The notes: a model not told the origin generated them from the letters alone. Shown: positions 20,554-29,799, numbered from the stretch's first letter. The stretch is DNA of 64,000 nt from Hyphomonadaceae bacterium (GCA_016714495.1 JADKDU010000001.1:434001-498000), one strand, 5' to 3'. Numbers and translations: made by a program.

Positions 20554-20745
20554 CTACTTGTCCTTATCGGCCGTGTCGACGACGGCGCCGACGGTCGCGC
20601 CAACTGCCGCGCCCACCGGACCAGCGATGATCAGACCGGTGGCCGCACCCGTCGCCGCGCGCTGCTCCATGTTCGTGCCGCAAGCGGCCAGCACTGCAGC
20701 TGCAGCCACGCCGGCGGACAGCATCAGGATGTTTTGGATGTTCAT
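20554..20745 (-). CDS. Small glycine-zipper lipoprotein (copy 1)
   Basis: A 63-residue lipoprotein with a lipobox LAAC (lipid Cys about residue 22), then GTNMEQRAATGAATG and a glycine zipper (IIAGPVGAAVGATVGAVV) before a charged tail DTADKDK. Glycine zippers insert in or pack on membranes, as in small entericidin/osmotic-stress-like lipoproteins. It is about 60% identical to the gene at 20923-21123, with the GTNMEQRAATGAATGL block identical. ATG 20745 chosen (MNIQNI). Function unknown. Confidence 0.75.
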   Translation of the reverse strand: MNIQNILMLSAGVAAAAVLAACGTNMEQRAATGAATGLIIAGPVGAAVGATVGAVVDTADKDK

Positions 20746-20848
20746 GTCAGGACCCACATTTGTCCGCGCAGTTTAGCGTGCACTCGGCATTAGCCGCCAG
20801 TACCCCGGTATGTGTCAAACGCGCGACAGGTTTGACCCGCAAATAACT

Positions 20849-20877
20849 GGCCGGGCTCGGAAAAACCCAGCCCGGCC
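20849..20877 (-). terminator. Terminator hairpin of lipoprotein copy 2
   Basis: Perfect 9-base arms GGCCGGGCT and AGCCCGGCC around an 11-base loop, 46 bases beyond the stop of the 20923-21123 gene. On the minus strand the stem is followed by AGTTATTTG, partly T-rich. Position between the tandem lipoprotein genes suggests that they are transcribed separately. Confidence 0.6.
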
Positions 20878-20922
20878 AATAAACAGTCCACCACAAGCCC
20901 GGCAGTTTGCTCCCGGAGAAAT

Positions 20923-21123
20923 TTATTGCTTGCCGTCCGGCTCTTCGGCTTCGTTCACCACCGCGCCCACGCCGGCGCCAACCGCGGCCCCTACTGGACC
21001 GGCAACGACGAGGCCTGTGGCGGCGCCGGTGGCTGCGCGCTGTTCCATGTTCGTGCCGCAACCCGCGAGCAGGGCGAAGGCCAGCAAGCCTGCGGCCGGG
21101 ACGAATATCGTTGTGCGCGTCAT
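20923..21123 (-). CDS. Small glycine-zipper lipoprotein (copy 2)
   Basis: A 66-residue lipoprotein, ATG 21123, with signal peptide MTRTTIFVPAAGLLAFALLAGC (lipid Cys 22), the shared GTNMEQRAATGAATG block, the zipper VVAGPVGAAVGAGVGAVV, and an acidic tail NEAEEPDGKQ. The near-identical central part to its neighbour at 20554 shows tandem duplication with separate tails (basic/acidic mix versus acidic). A terminator lies between them. Function unknown; an envelope stress role is only a guess. Confidence 0.75.
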   Translation of the reverse strand: MTRTTIFVPAAGLLAFALLAGCGTNMEQRAATGAATGLVVAGPVGAAVGAGVGAVVNEAEEPDGKQ

Positions 21124-21298
21124 GTGCGGCTCCGTTTGATGCATGTTTAACTGTGACACCAACGCCGCCCTGCCAACCCGGTTCCGGCAAAGGCCGTTAA
21201 CGCGCGTCAACGCCGCAGGCGCGCCACAGTTTGGCTCAACTTGACGGGCGTTCTGGCGTGCTAGAATCCAGTCCCTGAATGTTCGGGAGCTCTTGTTC

Positions 21299-22606
21299 AT
21301 GTTCGGTCTCAAGCCCAGTGCGAAACAGATGCGCCGCGCCGGCGTATTCGCCCTGATTATAGCCGCCATCGCGGCCCCTCTCGGCGCCAGCGCTTGGCAG
21401 GGCGCCGATTGGATGTCGGGCCTGCGCTGGTCGGACGGCAGGGAAGTTCAGTGGCGGGCGACCCGCGCGCTGGGATGCGATGGCTCCAATGTCGAGTTGC
21501 GCCTGATCAACAATGCAACTTCATCCGGTGAAGTGAACCTTAAGGACATCACCTTCGAGTGCACTCGGTCCCCGACTTTCGTTGCGCCGCCCCGCACAAT
21601 CGGCGCCATCGGCCCAGGCGGAACCTACAGCGCGCCCGTTATCAACTGCGCCTGCGCCGAAAAGGGCGGCGTCAAGCAGCTGATATCCCTGTCGATCGAC
21701 ATCCTGCGCGGCCAGAACACCGAGACTTACGCCAATGGTTGCACCTACACCGGCGGCTATGCCAGCGGCGCACGCGATGGTCGCGGCGTTTATTCCTGCC
21801 CCGATGGCTATCGCTACGAGGGCAATTATACCGCTGGCGAGATCAACGGCGCTGGCAAGGAAAAGCTGAAGACCGGCGAAATCTATGAAGGCGCATTCGT
21901 CAGCGGTGAGCGCAACGGCCTTGGCCGCATGACCTATGTCGACGGCTCCACCTACGAAGGCGACTTCGTCCGCGGCGCGCGCGAGGGCACAGGCACGCAG
22001 ACCTTCAAGGACGGCTCGGTTTATGTCGGCGAGTGGAAGAACGACCGCCGCAATGGCGATGGCGCTTACACCACCGGCGACAAGATGTGGACGTATGACG
22101 GCGGTTGGCTCAACGACCGGCGCAGCGGCAACGGCAAGCTGTCGGCCAATGACGGCTCCTACACCTATATCGGCGAGTTCGCCGACGACCGCCGCACCGG
22201 ACAGGCCACCGCCACGTTCAACGACGGCCGCACTTTCCGCGGCACGTTCGTCAATGACCAGCAGACCGGCCCGGGCGAACTCACCTTCAAGGACGGCCGC
22301 AAGATCACTGGCCAGTTCCTCGATCACCGCCCGAACGGGGCGGCTGTGGAAGTGAGCAGCGTCGCCACCATAGATGGCGCTTGGGTTGCAGGCGCGTTGC
22401 AGGGCAAGGCCGTGGTGCAATATGCCAACGGCGAGCGCTTCGAAGGCCAGTATGTCAACGGCCGCCGCAACGGCCCTGGGGTCGACACCCGCACGGATGG
22501 CTCGAAGGAAGAGTGCCAGTGGATCGATGACGTCCGTCAGCCCAAATGCACGCGTGTGACGCCGAACGGCAAGCGGATCGAGTACCGCTCGACTAGCCGC
22601 AACTAG
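21299..22606 (+). CDS. MORN-repeat protein with N-terminal membrane anchor or signal
   Basis: A 435-residue protein. Residues 10-35 are hydrophobic (VFALIIAAIAAPLGASAW), a signal peptide or anchor. From about residue 145 there are roughly ten MORN repeats of about 23 residues, of the form YEG-x-F/Y-x-x-G-x-x-(D/N)-G-x-G, for example YEGAFVSGERNGLG, YVGEWKNDRRNGDG and FEGQYVNGRRNGPG. An N-terminal region with four Cys precedes the repeats. MORN repeats bind lipids or act as scaffolds. ATG 21299 is preferred over TTG 21293. Its stop overlaps (CTAG) that of the protease/lysozyme-like gene on the other strand. Confidence 0.88.
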   Translation: MFGLKPSAKQMRRAGVFALIIAAIAAPLGASAWQGADWMSGLRWSDGREVQWRATRALGCDGSNVELRLINNATSSGEVNLKDITFECTRSPTFVAPPRTIGAIGPGGTYSAPVINCACAEKGGVKQLISLSIDILRGQNTETYANGCTYTGGYASGARDGRGVYSCPDGYRYEGNYTAGEINGAGKEKLKTGEIYEGAFVSGERNGLGRMTYVDGSTYEGDFVRGAREGTGTQTFKDGSVYVGEWKNDRRNGDGAYTTGDKMWTYDGGWLNDRRSGNGKLSANDGSYTYIGEFADDRRTGQATATFNDGRTFRGTFVNDQQTGPGELTFKDGRKITGQFLDHRPNGAAVEVSSVATIDGAWVAGALQGKAVVQYANGERFEGQYVNGRRNGPGVDTRTDGSKEECQWIDDVRQPKCTRVTPNGKRIEYRSTSRN

Positions 22607-25600
22607 GCGATCGCGGCGGTCGCCGGGGGAACGGCCTGCAGCCGCAGGCCGTCCGCGAAGGCTGCCGCTTCCTGGTCGCGGCGCTCGAGCAGGCCTTCCA
22701 CGCCCTTCTTGCCGTTCCACAGCCGCTTCATCGCGCTGATCTCTGCCGGAATCTTCTCGAACGCCTTAGCCTTCATGTGCGTCGCGATGTTGCGCATCTC
22801 CAGCCGCGAATCCTTGTTGGCGAGGCTGTCGCCGCGATTGAACACCAGCGACACAAGCCCACCCATGCTGATGTCGTTCAGATCGCTGGTATTCTGGAAG
22901 CAGTCCTCCGTCTTTCGCGTGTAGATCGGCAACGATATGTCAATATAGACCAACATCGCAGCCTCGAGCGGGATCGCGATGTCTTTCAACGCCGTCTCCG
23001 CCAGCTTGCGCTTGGCAAGATCAGGCTCAGCGAGATTGCAGTATGGAACCAACCGATCGATCACTGCCGCCGGGAGGAAGGCGCCCCAGTGCTCGCGCAA
23101 TTCGACGGCTGACTGATGTCGCAAATCATAACCGACGCCAATCGTGAGACCGGACTCTCCGCCTGGCCAACACGGCGCCTGCAGCCGCTTCTTGTAATAG
23201 GCAGGGCTCGAAATCTCGAACCCGGCGATGAAATCGGCGCTCTGTCGCAGCAGTCTGCGATGGGATCGCGCGCCCCTGCTTTCGAAAGCCGGCCCCTCCT
23301 CCCAATCGGCATAGCCGCGCAAGGGGCGGAAAGTCGGCTCCGTCGCCTCAGTCGCCGCCGCGGCCACCGACTCCGCCACGCCCACAGCCGCCGGCGCTGC
23401 AGGACGGGCCGCAACCGAAGCGCCGCCAAGCGCGTCATGGAACGCCGACATGATGGCACGTAGCGCCATGCCCTGGTTGGCCTGATAGCGCGCCGCATCG
23501 CCGAACGCGGGATCGATCGGCGGCACAGCGCCGCGATGATGGATTGCGATCAGCTGCAGCGAATCCGCGTCGAACACCGGGCTGCCGGACGAACCTGGCT
23601 CCGTAGGCGCGCGATACTGCACCCGAACCGGCTTCGTCCCGAAGGATTGGCCGACTCCCGGCCCGTCATGGTCGAGCAGCAGGTTGTTGTTGAACGTGAT
23701 CTCCAGTGAACGTCCATCGGGGTGGCCAAGCACCAGCACGCGCGGCCGCGCCGCCTTCTCGCCGGGCGGGAAACGACATTGCGGTAGGTGAGCGGAAATC
23801 GCGGCGGGCGTGACGCCAGCACTGAACTGCGGATGCCCGTCCAATTCGACGATCGTGCAGTCATGCCCATCCGTCGCCGGCGACCACCACAGGGTACGCA
23901 ACGCTTTGAATCGCGTCCCGGCCGAAGCCATCTGGAATTCGATCTGCGCGCTCTCATGCGGGATGGCGCCGTGCTCGCCGGTCGGCGAGATGACGTGCGC
24001 ATTGGTCAGGAATAGCCACTCGCTAATCTCATACTTCTGGATTAGCGCCTCGCTGCCCGGCGGCAGCAGGTCCTTCGCGCGAATGAGGAAGCCAGTGCCC
24101 TTCGGCCGGTCGCCATGTAGCACCTTGCCGACAAAGCACGACATACCGAGGGCCTTGTAGGCCGTCTGCACCGATATGCCCGTCTCGCCGTTGAAAATCG
24201 CCTCGAAGCGCGCCTCGTTCGGCGCATCCAACAATTGCTTCACGCCCTGCGGACTGAGCGTGGCGCCATTGTCGGCCGCCATCAGCGCCATCTGCAGCCC
24301 TTCGACCACGTCTCCGTGCTTGCCGCCGACCGTGACGCCCCACAGCATTGTGATCTGACGCAGCGTGGAATTTAGCGAGAACGCGTCGCGGATGTTCTCG
24401 CGCGCATACTCGTCCAGCCGCCGCCGCGCCTCCGGATAATCCTCCAGCGCCAGCGAAGCCTCGGCCGCATTGGCGTAGTCCCAGTCCTGTATGTTCGGGT
24501 CCTGGCTGTCGACGTGCGCGCGGATCTGCAGCGCGAGCTTCTTGACATGCTTAAGCGACAGGTCCTTCGGAACCTTCAACCCCGCGCGATGCCCGGCCAA
24601 CGCCAACGCCATCACGTTGACCGCATGATAGAGATTGCTCTCCTTGTTCAGCAGCTTCTTGCCTAATCTGTAATAGCCAAGCCCCTTGTCGAGCGCGTCC
24701 TGCCGCGCACGGGCATTCTTCGTATCGATCTCGACAAAGCGATCCTTTTGGATGCGCCCCAGCGATCCATAGATGTCGATCAGCTCGACGGTGTCGTGCG
24801 TCCGCTTCGCCAGATCTTCGGCCTGCTTCAGCATCAGCTCGCCTGCCGCAGCTTCCTTCAGCTCGATCAGCGCCTGCCCGTGCAGCTTCATGAACAGCGG
24901 CTTGCGCTCGCCCTGCGCCAGCAGCTTCTCGCCGATCATCTTCATGTCGTTGAACCGACGTGCGGCGCGCAGGCACAACATGATCCGCTTGGTCGCCAAC
25001 TGCGGATAGGGCGGCATGCCGATCTGGATCGCCGCCACGGCCGCCGCCGCGAACGCGCTGACCGCCAGCATGTTACCCTGGTCGACCGCCTTGGGCAGCC
25101 GCTCGCAGATCTCCTCCAGCGTCAGCGAGGCCGGCGCTTCGCCGGCCGTCACCGCCGCAACGCCAGCATCCGCCTTGTCCCCGCCGAAGCGCGCCTTCAG
25201 CGCATCCGTCACCGCACTGTCGAGCGTGGGACGCGCGGGCTCGGCCTCTTGCGTCGCGCTTTCAAGACCGCGCCGGCTCTCAAAGCCTGTACGCGCTTCG
25301 CGATAGCTCTTGAACTTCTCCCGCGCCGCATTGACCAGATTGTCCTGGTCCGCTTTCAGCAGGTCCGGCCAGATCGCGGCGAGACCCGCATACTCCTGGA
25401 TCAGCGCTTTCACGCGCTCTTCGTCGGCGCCCTTCTCGATCTCCTCGATCACCTGATCGAACTTCTTGCGCAGGCGCGGAATCGTATGCGCGTCGTCACG
25501 CGTTTCGAGCGCCTCGATCGAGATCACGACATAGGGCCGGCGCAGCGGCGCCTTGGTGGCGTTGTTGACCAGCTTGCCGTCGGCAAAGCCGAAGATGATG

Positions 25601-26235
25601 TCCTCATCCTGCTTGCCGTGGTCGGAATAGATTGCGTAAACGCCTGTCGCCGGCGCATCGACCGACTTCATCAACCCGAGTTCGAAATAATTCCCATCGC
25701 TCGTCAGCAGGTCGATCGAACTCGCAACCGCGCCGATCGTCTTCGCCGCCTCGCCAATGAAGGGCTTCGCCGCCCGCTCGGAAAGCTCGGCCACTTTCTT
25801 CAGGATTTCCTTCGCCCGCGCCGAATTGCGAACCGACAGCAGCCCCAACGCAAGGTTCAGCTGGCCCGCATAGGGCGACGCATTGAACAGCACGACCTCG
25901 CCCAGCGTCTCGCGATTGCTGCCCTTCAGCCCTTCGGGATTGAACGCGCTCGAGACCGCCTTCGCAAAGCCCGCCGGATCGCTTGAGATTTCACCGAGCC
26001 CGACGCCCGCATAGACCAGCGGCATCTTCGAGGAGAACAGATTGCCCGCGTCCGGCAGCCGCGCCGCCAGCATGCGCACGCGCACATACTCCTCGCCCGT
26101 CTTCAGCGGCCGCGAGTCCGCGACCTCGGGCAACAGCGTCATGAGCGTTTCGCGCCGGGGCCTGCGCAGCGCGCCGACCGCCAGATCGCCAAGCTTGCTG
26201 ACAATGTCCCCGCCGGACCCTATTGCGTCGGCCAT
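22603..26235 (-). CDS. TPR-like (TRAFs-binding) + trypsin-like protease + lysozyme-like multidomain protein
   Basis: A 1210-residue protein with no signal peptide, so probably cytoplasmic. Residues 1-370: unrecognised, with coiled-coil stretches. About 375-620: alpha-helical TPR-like region like the DUF4071 (MAP3K TRAFs-binding) family, with VELIDIYGSLGRIQKDRF. About 695-930: trypsin-like serine protease with triad His747 (FLTNAHVIS), Asp792 (TDGHDCTIVELDG) and Ser883 (PGSSGSPV). About 995-1195: lysozyme-like domain, with FIAGFEISS (Glu1007), GLTIGVGYDLRH, SLVFNRGDSL and a C-terminal LLERRDQEAAAFADG. ATG 26235 chosen over TTG 26247. Such domain mixes are known from bacterial conflict and effector proteins; function here is inferred. 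Confidence 0.82.
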   Translation of the reverse strand: MADAIGSGGDIVSKLGDLAVGALRRPRRETLMTLLPEVADSRPLKTGEEYVRVRMLAARLPDAGNLFSSKMPLVYAGVGLGEISSDPAGFAKAVSSAFNPEGLKGSNRETLGEVVLFNASPYAGQLNLALGLLSVRNSARAKEILKKVAELSERAAKPFIGEAAKTIGAVASSIDLLTSDGNYFELGLMKSVDAPATGVYAIYSDHGKQDEDIIFGFADGKLVNNATKAPLRRPYVVISIEALETRDDAHTIPRLRKKFDQVIEEIEKGADEERVKALIQEYAGLAAIWPDLLKADQDNLVNAAREKFKSYREARTGFESRRGLESATQEAEPARPTLDSAVTDALKARFGGDKADAGVAAVTAGEAPASLTLEEICERLPKAVDQGNMLAVSAFAAAAVAAIQIGMPPYPQLATKRIMLCLRAARRFNDMKMIGEKLLAQGERKPLFMKLHGQALIELKEAAAGELMLKQAEDLAKRTHDTVELIDIYGSLGRIQKDRFVEIDTKNARARQDALDKGLGYYRLGKKLLNKESNLYHAVNVMALALAGHRAGLKVPKDLSLKHVKKLALQIRAHVDSQDPNIQDWDYANAAEASLALEDYPEARRRLDEYARENIRDAFSLNSTLRQITMLWGVTVGGKHGDVVEGLQMALMAADNGATLSPQGVKQLLDAPNEARFEAIFNGETGISVQTAYKALGMSCFVGKVLHGDRPKGTGFLIRAKDLLPPGSEALIQKYEISEWLFLTNAHVISPTGEHGAIPHESAQIEFQMASAGTRFKALRTLWWSPATDGHDCTIVELDGHPQFSAGVTPAAISAHLPQCRFPPGEKAARPRVLVLGHPDGRSLEITFNNNLLLDHDGPGVGQSFGTKPVRVQYRAPTEPGSSGSPVFDADSLQLIAIHHRGAVPPIDPAFGDAARYQANQGMALRAIMSAFHDALGGASVAARPAAPAAVGVAESVAAAATEATEPTFRPLRGYADWEEGPAFESRGARSHRRLLRQSADFIAGFEISSPAYYKKRLQAPCWPGGESGLTIGVGYDLRHQSAVELREHWGAFLPAAVIDRLVPYCNLAEPDLAKRKLAETALKDIAIPLEAAMLVYIDISLPIYTRKTEDCFQNTSDLNDISMGGLVSLVFNRGDSLANKDSRLEMRNIATHMKAKAFEKIPAEISAMKRLWNGKKGVEGLLERRDQEAAAFADGLRLQAVPPATAAIA

Positions 26236-26455
26236 CGCGCCCCTCAACTCACTCCACTGGCCGATCGCATCTGCGCACGATCCGGCCGAGGCAGCGCCTA
26301 AGGCGCTCCGGAATGCCCTGATGAACTAAACCGCGCCGCTTGCGCCTTGCCAAGCGCTGACACCCATTATGCGCAGAACGGGGGCTGGCGTTGTATTTAT
26401 GCTGGGAATTGAACCCTCCGGCGCGCAAACGGGCGCCTTCTTACAGTCGCGCAAC

Positions 26456-26488
26456 GAAAAACGCCGTGACCTTGCAGGCCGCGGCGTT
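26456..26488 (-). terminator. Rho-independent terminator of the 26512-27618 gene
   Basis: On the minus strand the arms AACGCCG and CGGCGTT enclose a 15-base loop and the right arm runs directly into TTT (CGGCGTTTTTCG). It lies 23 bases beyond the stop codon of the secreted-protein gene on the same strand. A convincing intrinsic terminator. Confidence 0.7.
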
Positions 26489-26511
26489 CGATTTCGATGA
26501 TCTGCGCCGGA

Positions 26512-27618
26512 TCAGCCTTCGTCGCGATCACCTTTTTCCTGGATGTTCTTGCCGCCGCGATCCGCCGCCCGGCCACCTTCAAGAATGCCGTGCAGGCCGT
26601 AATTGCCCTCGTGGCAGGCGTATTCGTAGACGTGATCCTTGACCTGGTTGAGGCCGACCTCGCCCTTCCATACCTGGCTATAGATCGTGGGGTCATGCAC
26701 TTCGAATTCGTACAGCACCTGCGTGTCCGAGTAGCGCGTGAATTTCTCGATGATCTTGCCGTTCGGCGACAGCTGAACCTGCCCCCCGCCGTTCGGGTTG
26801 ATGTTGACCGTCTCCACCACCAGCGTGTCGCCTTCCCACCAGCCGATCGAGTCGCCGAGGTACGGATTCAGCGCCGTCGGCCTGTGCTTGGCGTTCAGCG
26901 GAATAATCCGCGCGTCATGGTTCATCTCAACGACGATGACGACATGGTCCTTGGCTTGAATGATCTGGTAATTGTTGTTGTACAGCACGTTCATCATCGG
27001 CGGGCCGCCGGTGCCGCCGAAGCCGACGATGCAGCGCTCGCCTGCGCCACGTTCTTCCGGATTATCATAGCCCGTGCCGCGCCCTCGTGATCCGCGATTA
27101 GCGGCGAGGTACTTCTTCCCCTCGTCCGAGATCGGCACCTGCCCGCTCGGCGGATCAACGATCCAGGATGTGCGCCACGTGCCTTTCACGTTTGCGAGGT
27201 TCGAACCCGGATCGATCCAGAACGAGTTGTAGCCACGTCCCTGCGCCAGATCCTTGCCATCGAGCAGGCCGTCGGCGTGCTTCTGGTTATCGTCCGTCGC
27301 CTGACGGATGTTCGACGGATCTTTCTTACGCGCGTCCTCCGCCTCGGCGTCGTTGAGGATCAGCGTCTTGAACTTCGCCGGACGCGTCATCCGCGTATTC
27401 GACGCATTCGACCACACGCCCGAGATATCTGGCTGCCCGATGACAAGCCGCGGCGCGACATATCCGGCGGCGACCCTGTCGCCCTCCTTCGCCGGCTTGA
27501 GGTTGGGAACTTCAACACGCGCGCCCGTCTGGGCCGCTGCCTGCGCAGACGCGGCGCCTGCTCCCGACAAGGTCAGCGCGATCGCCACGGCCGCCAGCGA
27601 AATGCTGTTCAGTATCAT
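26512..27618 (-). CDS. Secreted protein of unknown function, paralog of 14357-15394
   Basis: A 368-residue exported protein, signal peptide MILNSISLAAVAIALTLSG with cleavage after GAASAQ. Blocks shared with the 14.4 kb protein are DISGVWSNAS, GYNSFWIDPGS, RTSWIVDPPSGQVP, GDSIGWWEGDTLVVETVNINP and YEYACHEGNYG. GAGGAA lies just before the ATG at 27618. Stands alone with its own terminator. The family is uncharacterised; two paralogs 12 kb apart suggest retained but divergent roles in the periplasm. Confidence 0.85.
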   Translation of the reverse strand: MILNSISLAAVAIALTLSGAGAASAQAAAQTGARVEVPNLKPAKEGDRVAAGYVAPRLVIGQPDISGVWSNASNTRMTRPAKFKTLILNDAEAEDARKKDPSNIRQATDDNQKHADGLLDGKDLAQGRGYNSFWIDPGSNLANVKGTWRTSWIVDPPSGQVPISDEGKKYLAANRGSRGRGTGYDNPEERGAGERCIVGFGGTGGPPMMNVLYNNNYQIIQAKDHVVIVVEMNHDARIIPLNAKHRPTALNPYLGDSIGWWEGDTLVVETVNINPNGGGQVQLSPNGKIIEKFTRYSDTQVLYEFEVHDPTIYSQVWKGEVGLNQVKDHVYEYACHEGNYGLHGILEGGRAADRGGKNIQEKGDRDEG

Positions 27619-27766
27619 GGTCAGTTCCTCCGAGGCCGGTTTCTTCGAACCGGTCTGTTGCTCATGCCGATTGATGCCCAATCCCTGGATGGGCACAAGC
27701 GGCGCCCGCGTCTGCGGCCGCCTTTTCGGGCCAAAATAGGCATTGGCGCCCGTTCCGGCGAAATAT

Positions 27767-28405
27767 CTAGGTCTGGCCGTCCAGCACGGCCTGCACCAAC
27801 GCCACGGCATCCGGTGCGTCCCACGCCGCAGGATAGATCAGCCTGGCGGCTTCCTTTCCGGTCTTGTCATAAATGATGGTGGCCGGCAGCGCGCTAGTCT
27901 TGGCCTGCCCATTCACTTCGAGCTCGCCGTCATAGAAAAACGGTAGGTCCGCACCCACCAACTCCTTGAACTTGGCCAGCGTCGTCTCGCGCGTCACGCC
28001 CTTGCCGAACCCGAAGGCGACGGGCACCACGGCGACATCCTTGCCCGCGAACGCCTTCTGCAGGCGGGCAAGACTCGGCATCTCCTCGACGCACGGCCCG
28101 CACCATTCCGCCCAGATATTGTAGACGACAACCTTGCCCGCGTATTCCGCGAACGATCGCTCCTTGCCGTCCGCATCCACGAATTTCGCGGTCGGGATGG
28201 TCAGATCGCTCGCAAGATCAAGCTTCTCGAACTGGCCGGTCTGGAATTTCGCGAGCTGGCTGAGGCCTGCTGGAGCGGGCGCTTCCGGCGCCGAAACCGT
28301 CTCGGGATTGTCGCTCGGATCGGGGGACTTCGGCGTCTCTGCTGGCTGGCATGCCGCCGCGAAGAGTGCGAGAAGCGCGGCGGAAACGACGGGTCGCAGG
28401 TTCAT
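27767..28405 (-). CDS. TlpA/ResA-type thiol-disulfide lipoprotein
   Basis: A 212-residue lipoprotein with a lipobox AAAC (lipid Cys about 19) followed by a Pro/Ser-rich linker. The thioredoxin fold (about 70-210) has NIWAEWCGPCVEEMPSL with the active-site WCGPC and the cis-Pro loop ALPATIIYD. It would reduce or shuffle disulfides in the periplasm, often for cytochrome c maturation. ATG 28405 was chosen because it starts the signal. The start codon overlaps that of the divergent argH in the tetranucleotide CATG. No cytochrome biogenesis genes adjoin. Confidence 0.88.
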   Translation of the reverse strand: MNLRPVVSAALLALFAAACQPAETPKSPDPSDNPETVSAPEAPAPAGLSQLAKFQTGQFEKLDLASDLTIPTAKFVDADGKERSFAEYAGKVVVYNIWAEWCGPCVEEMPSLARLQKAFAGKDVAVVPVAFGFGKGVTRETTLAKFKELVGADLPFFYDGELEVNGQAKTSALPATIIYDKTGKEAARLIYPAAWDAPDAVALVQAVLDGQT

Positions 28406-29799
28406 GACAAAGAATCCCGAAAGCAACAGCATGTGGGGCGGCCGGTTCTCGGCGCGTCCCGACCAGGTCATGGAGGCGATAAACGCCTCCATCGACGTGG
28501 ACAAGCGCCTGGCCGAGCAGGACATCGCCGGCTCGAAGGCTCACGCCGCCATGCTCGCCAAAACCGGCGTTATCACGCAAGCTGACGAAGCAGCTATCCA
28601 GAAAGGCCTCGACCAAGTCCTGTCGGAGATCCGCGAGGGAAAGTTCCAGTTTTCCAAGGCGCTGGAAGACATTCACCTGAATGTGGGAATCCCGCCTGAA
28701 GGAAATCATCGGGGAGGCCGCCGGTCGCTTGCACACCGCCCGGTCCAGAAACGACCAGGTCGCGCTCGATTTCCGCTTGTGGGTCAAATCTGCGTGTCAT
28801 ACCCGCCGCGAGCAAATCACCGCTCTGATGCAGGCCCTGCTAATGCAGGCGGAGACCCACGCCGACACCGTCATGCCGGGCTTCACCCACTTGCAGACGG
28901 CGCAGCCCGTCACCTTCGGCCACCACCTCATGGCCTATGTCGAAATGCTCGACCGCGACCGCGGCCGGTTCGCTGACGCCATTGTGCGCATGAACGAGTC
29001 GCCCCTCGGCGCCGCCGCCCTCGCCGGCACCGGCTTTCCCATCGACCGCCACATGGTCGCGACCACGCTCGGCTTTGATCGCCCGATGGCCAACTCGCTC
29101 GACGCGGTGTCCTCGCGCGACTTCGCGCTGGAATCGCTCGCGGCAGTCGCCATCTGCGCGCAGAACCTGTCGCGCCTTGCCGAAGAGATCGTGATCTGGT
29201 CGTCCGCCCAGTTCGCTTTCGTGCGCATGAGCGATGCCTGGTCCACCGGCTCCAGCATCATGCCGCAGAAGCGGAACCCTGACGCCGCCGAACTTGTGCG
29301 CGCCAAATCCGGCCGCGCCATCGGCTCGCTCGTCCAACTCTTGACCATCATGAAGGGCCTGCCGCTCGCCTATTCGAAAGACATGCAGGACGACAAGCTC
29401 ACCACGTTCGAAGCCTTCGACAGCCTCGACCTCTCGCTGCAGGCGATGACCGGCATGATCTCCACCATGACGCCGAACAAGGAGCGCATGCGCGCCAGCG
29501 CGTCTTCGGGCTTCTCCACCGCCACCGACCTTGCCGACTGGCTCGTTCGCGAACTCAACATCCCCTTCCGCGAAGCCCACCACATCACCGGCGCCGCCGT
29601 GAAGGCGGCCGAAACCGCAGGCGTCGCCTTGCCCGACCTGCCGCTCGGGGTCCTGCAGAAACTCGAACCGCGCATCACGGACAAGGTCTTCGCCGTGCTG
29701 ACGGTTGATGCTTCTGTCGCCTCGCGCCAAAGCTATGGCGGCACGTCGCCTGCGCGTGTACGCGAGCAAGTGGCCGACTGGAAGGTCCGGCTGGCCTGA
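28404..29799 (+). CDS. argH: Argininosuccinate lyase, frameshifted in this sequence
   Basis: Last step of arginine synthesis: argininosuccinate to arginine and fumarate. The reading frame begins at ATG 28404 with NSMWGGRFSARPDQVMEAINAS and runs to LEDIHLNV; it then breaks near 28685-28687 (GTGGGAATCC, where GTGGAATCC restores it) and continues as ESRLKEIIGEAAGRLHTARSRND to the stop at 29799. The whole product would be about 464 residues, usual for the family. Conserved pieces include TARSRNDQVALD, LQTAQPVTFGHH, the GSSIMPQKRNPD loop and the final TARVREQV-like tail. One extra G is the simplest cause. Divergent from the TlpA-like gene, sharing CATG at the starts. Confidence 0.9.

Noticed and set aside
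24748..25986. 412-residue plus-strand frame
   Set aside because: Shadow over the protease/lysozyme-like gene.
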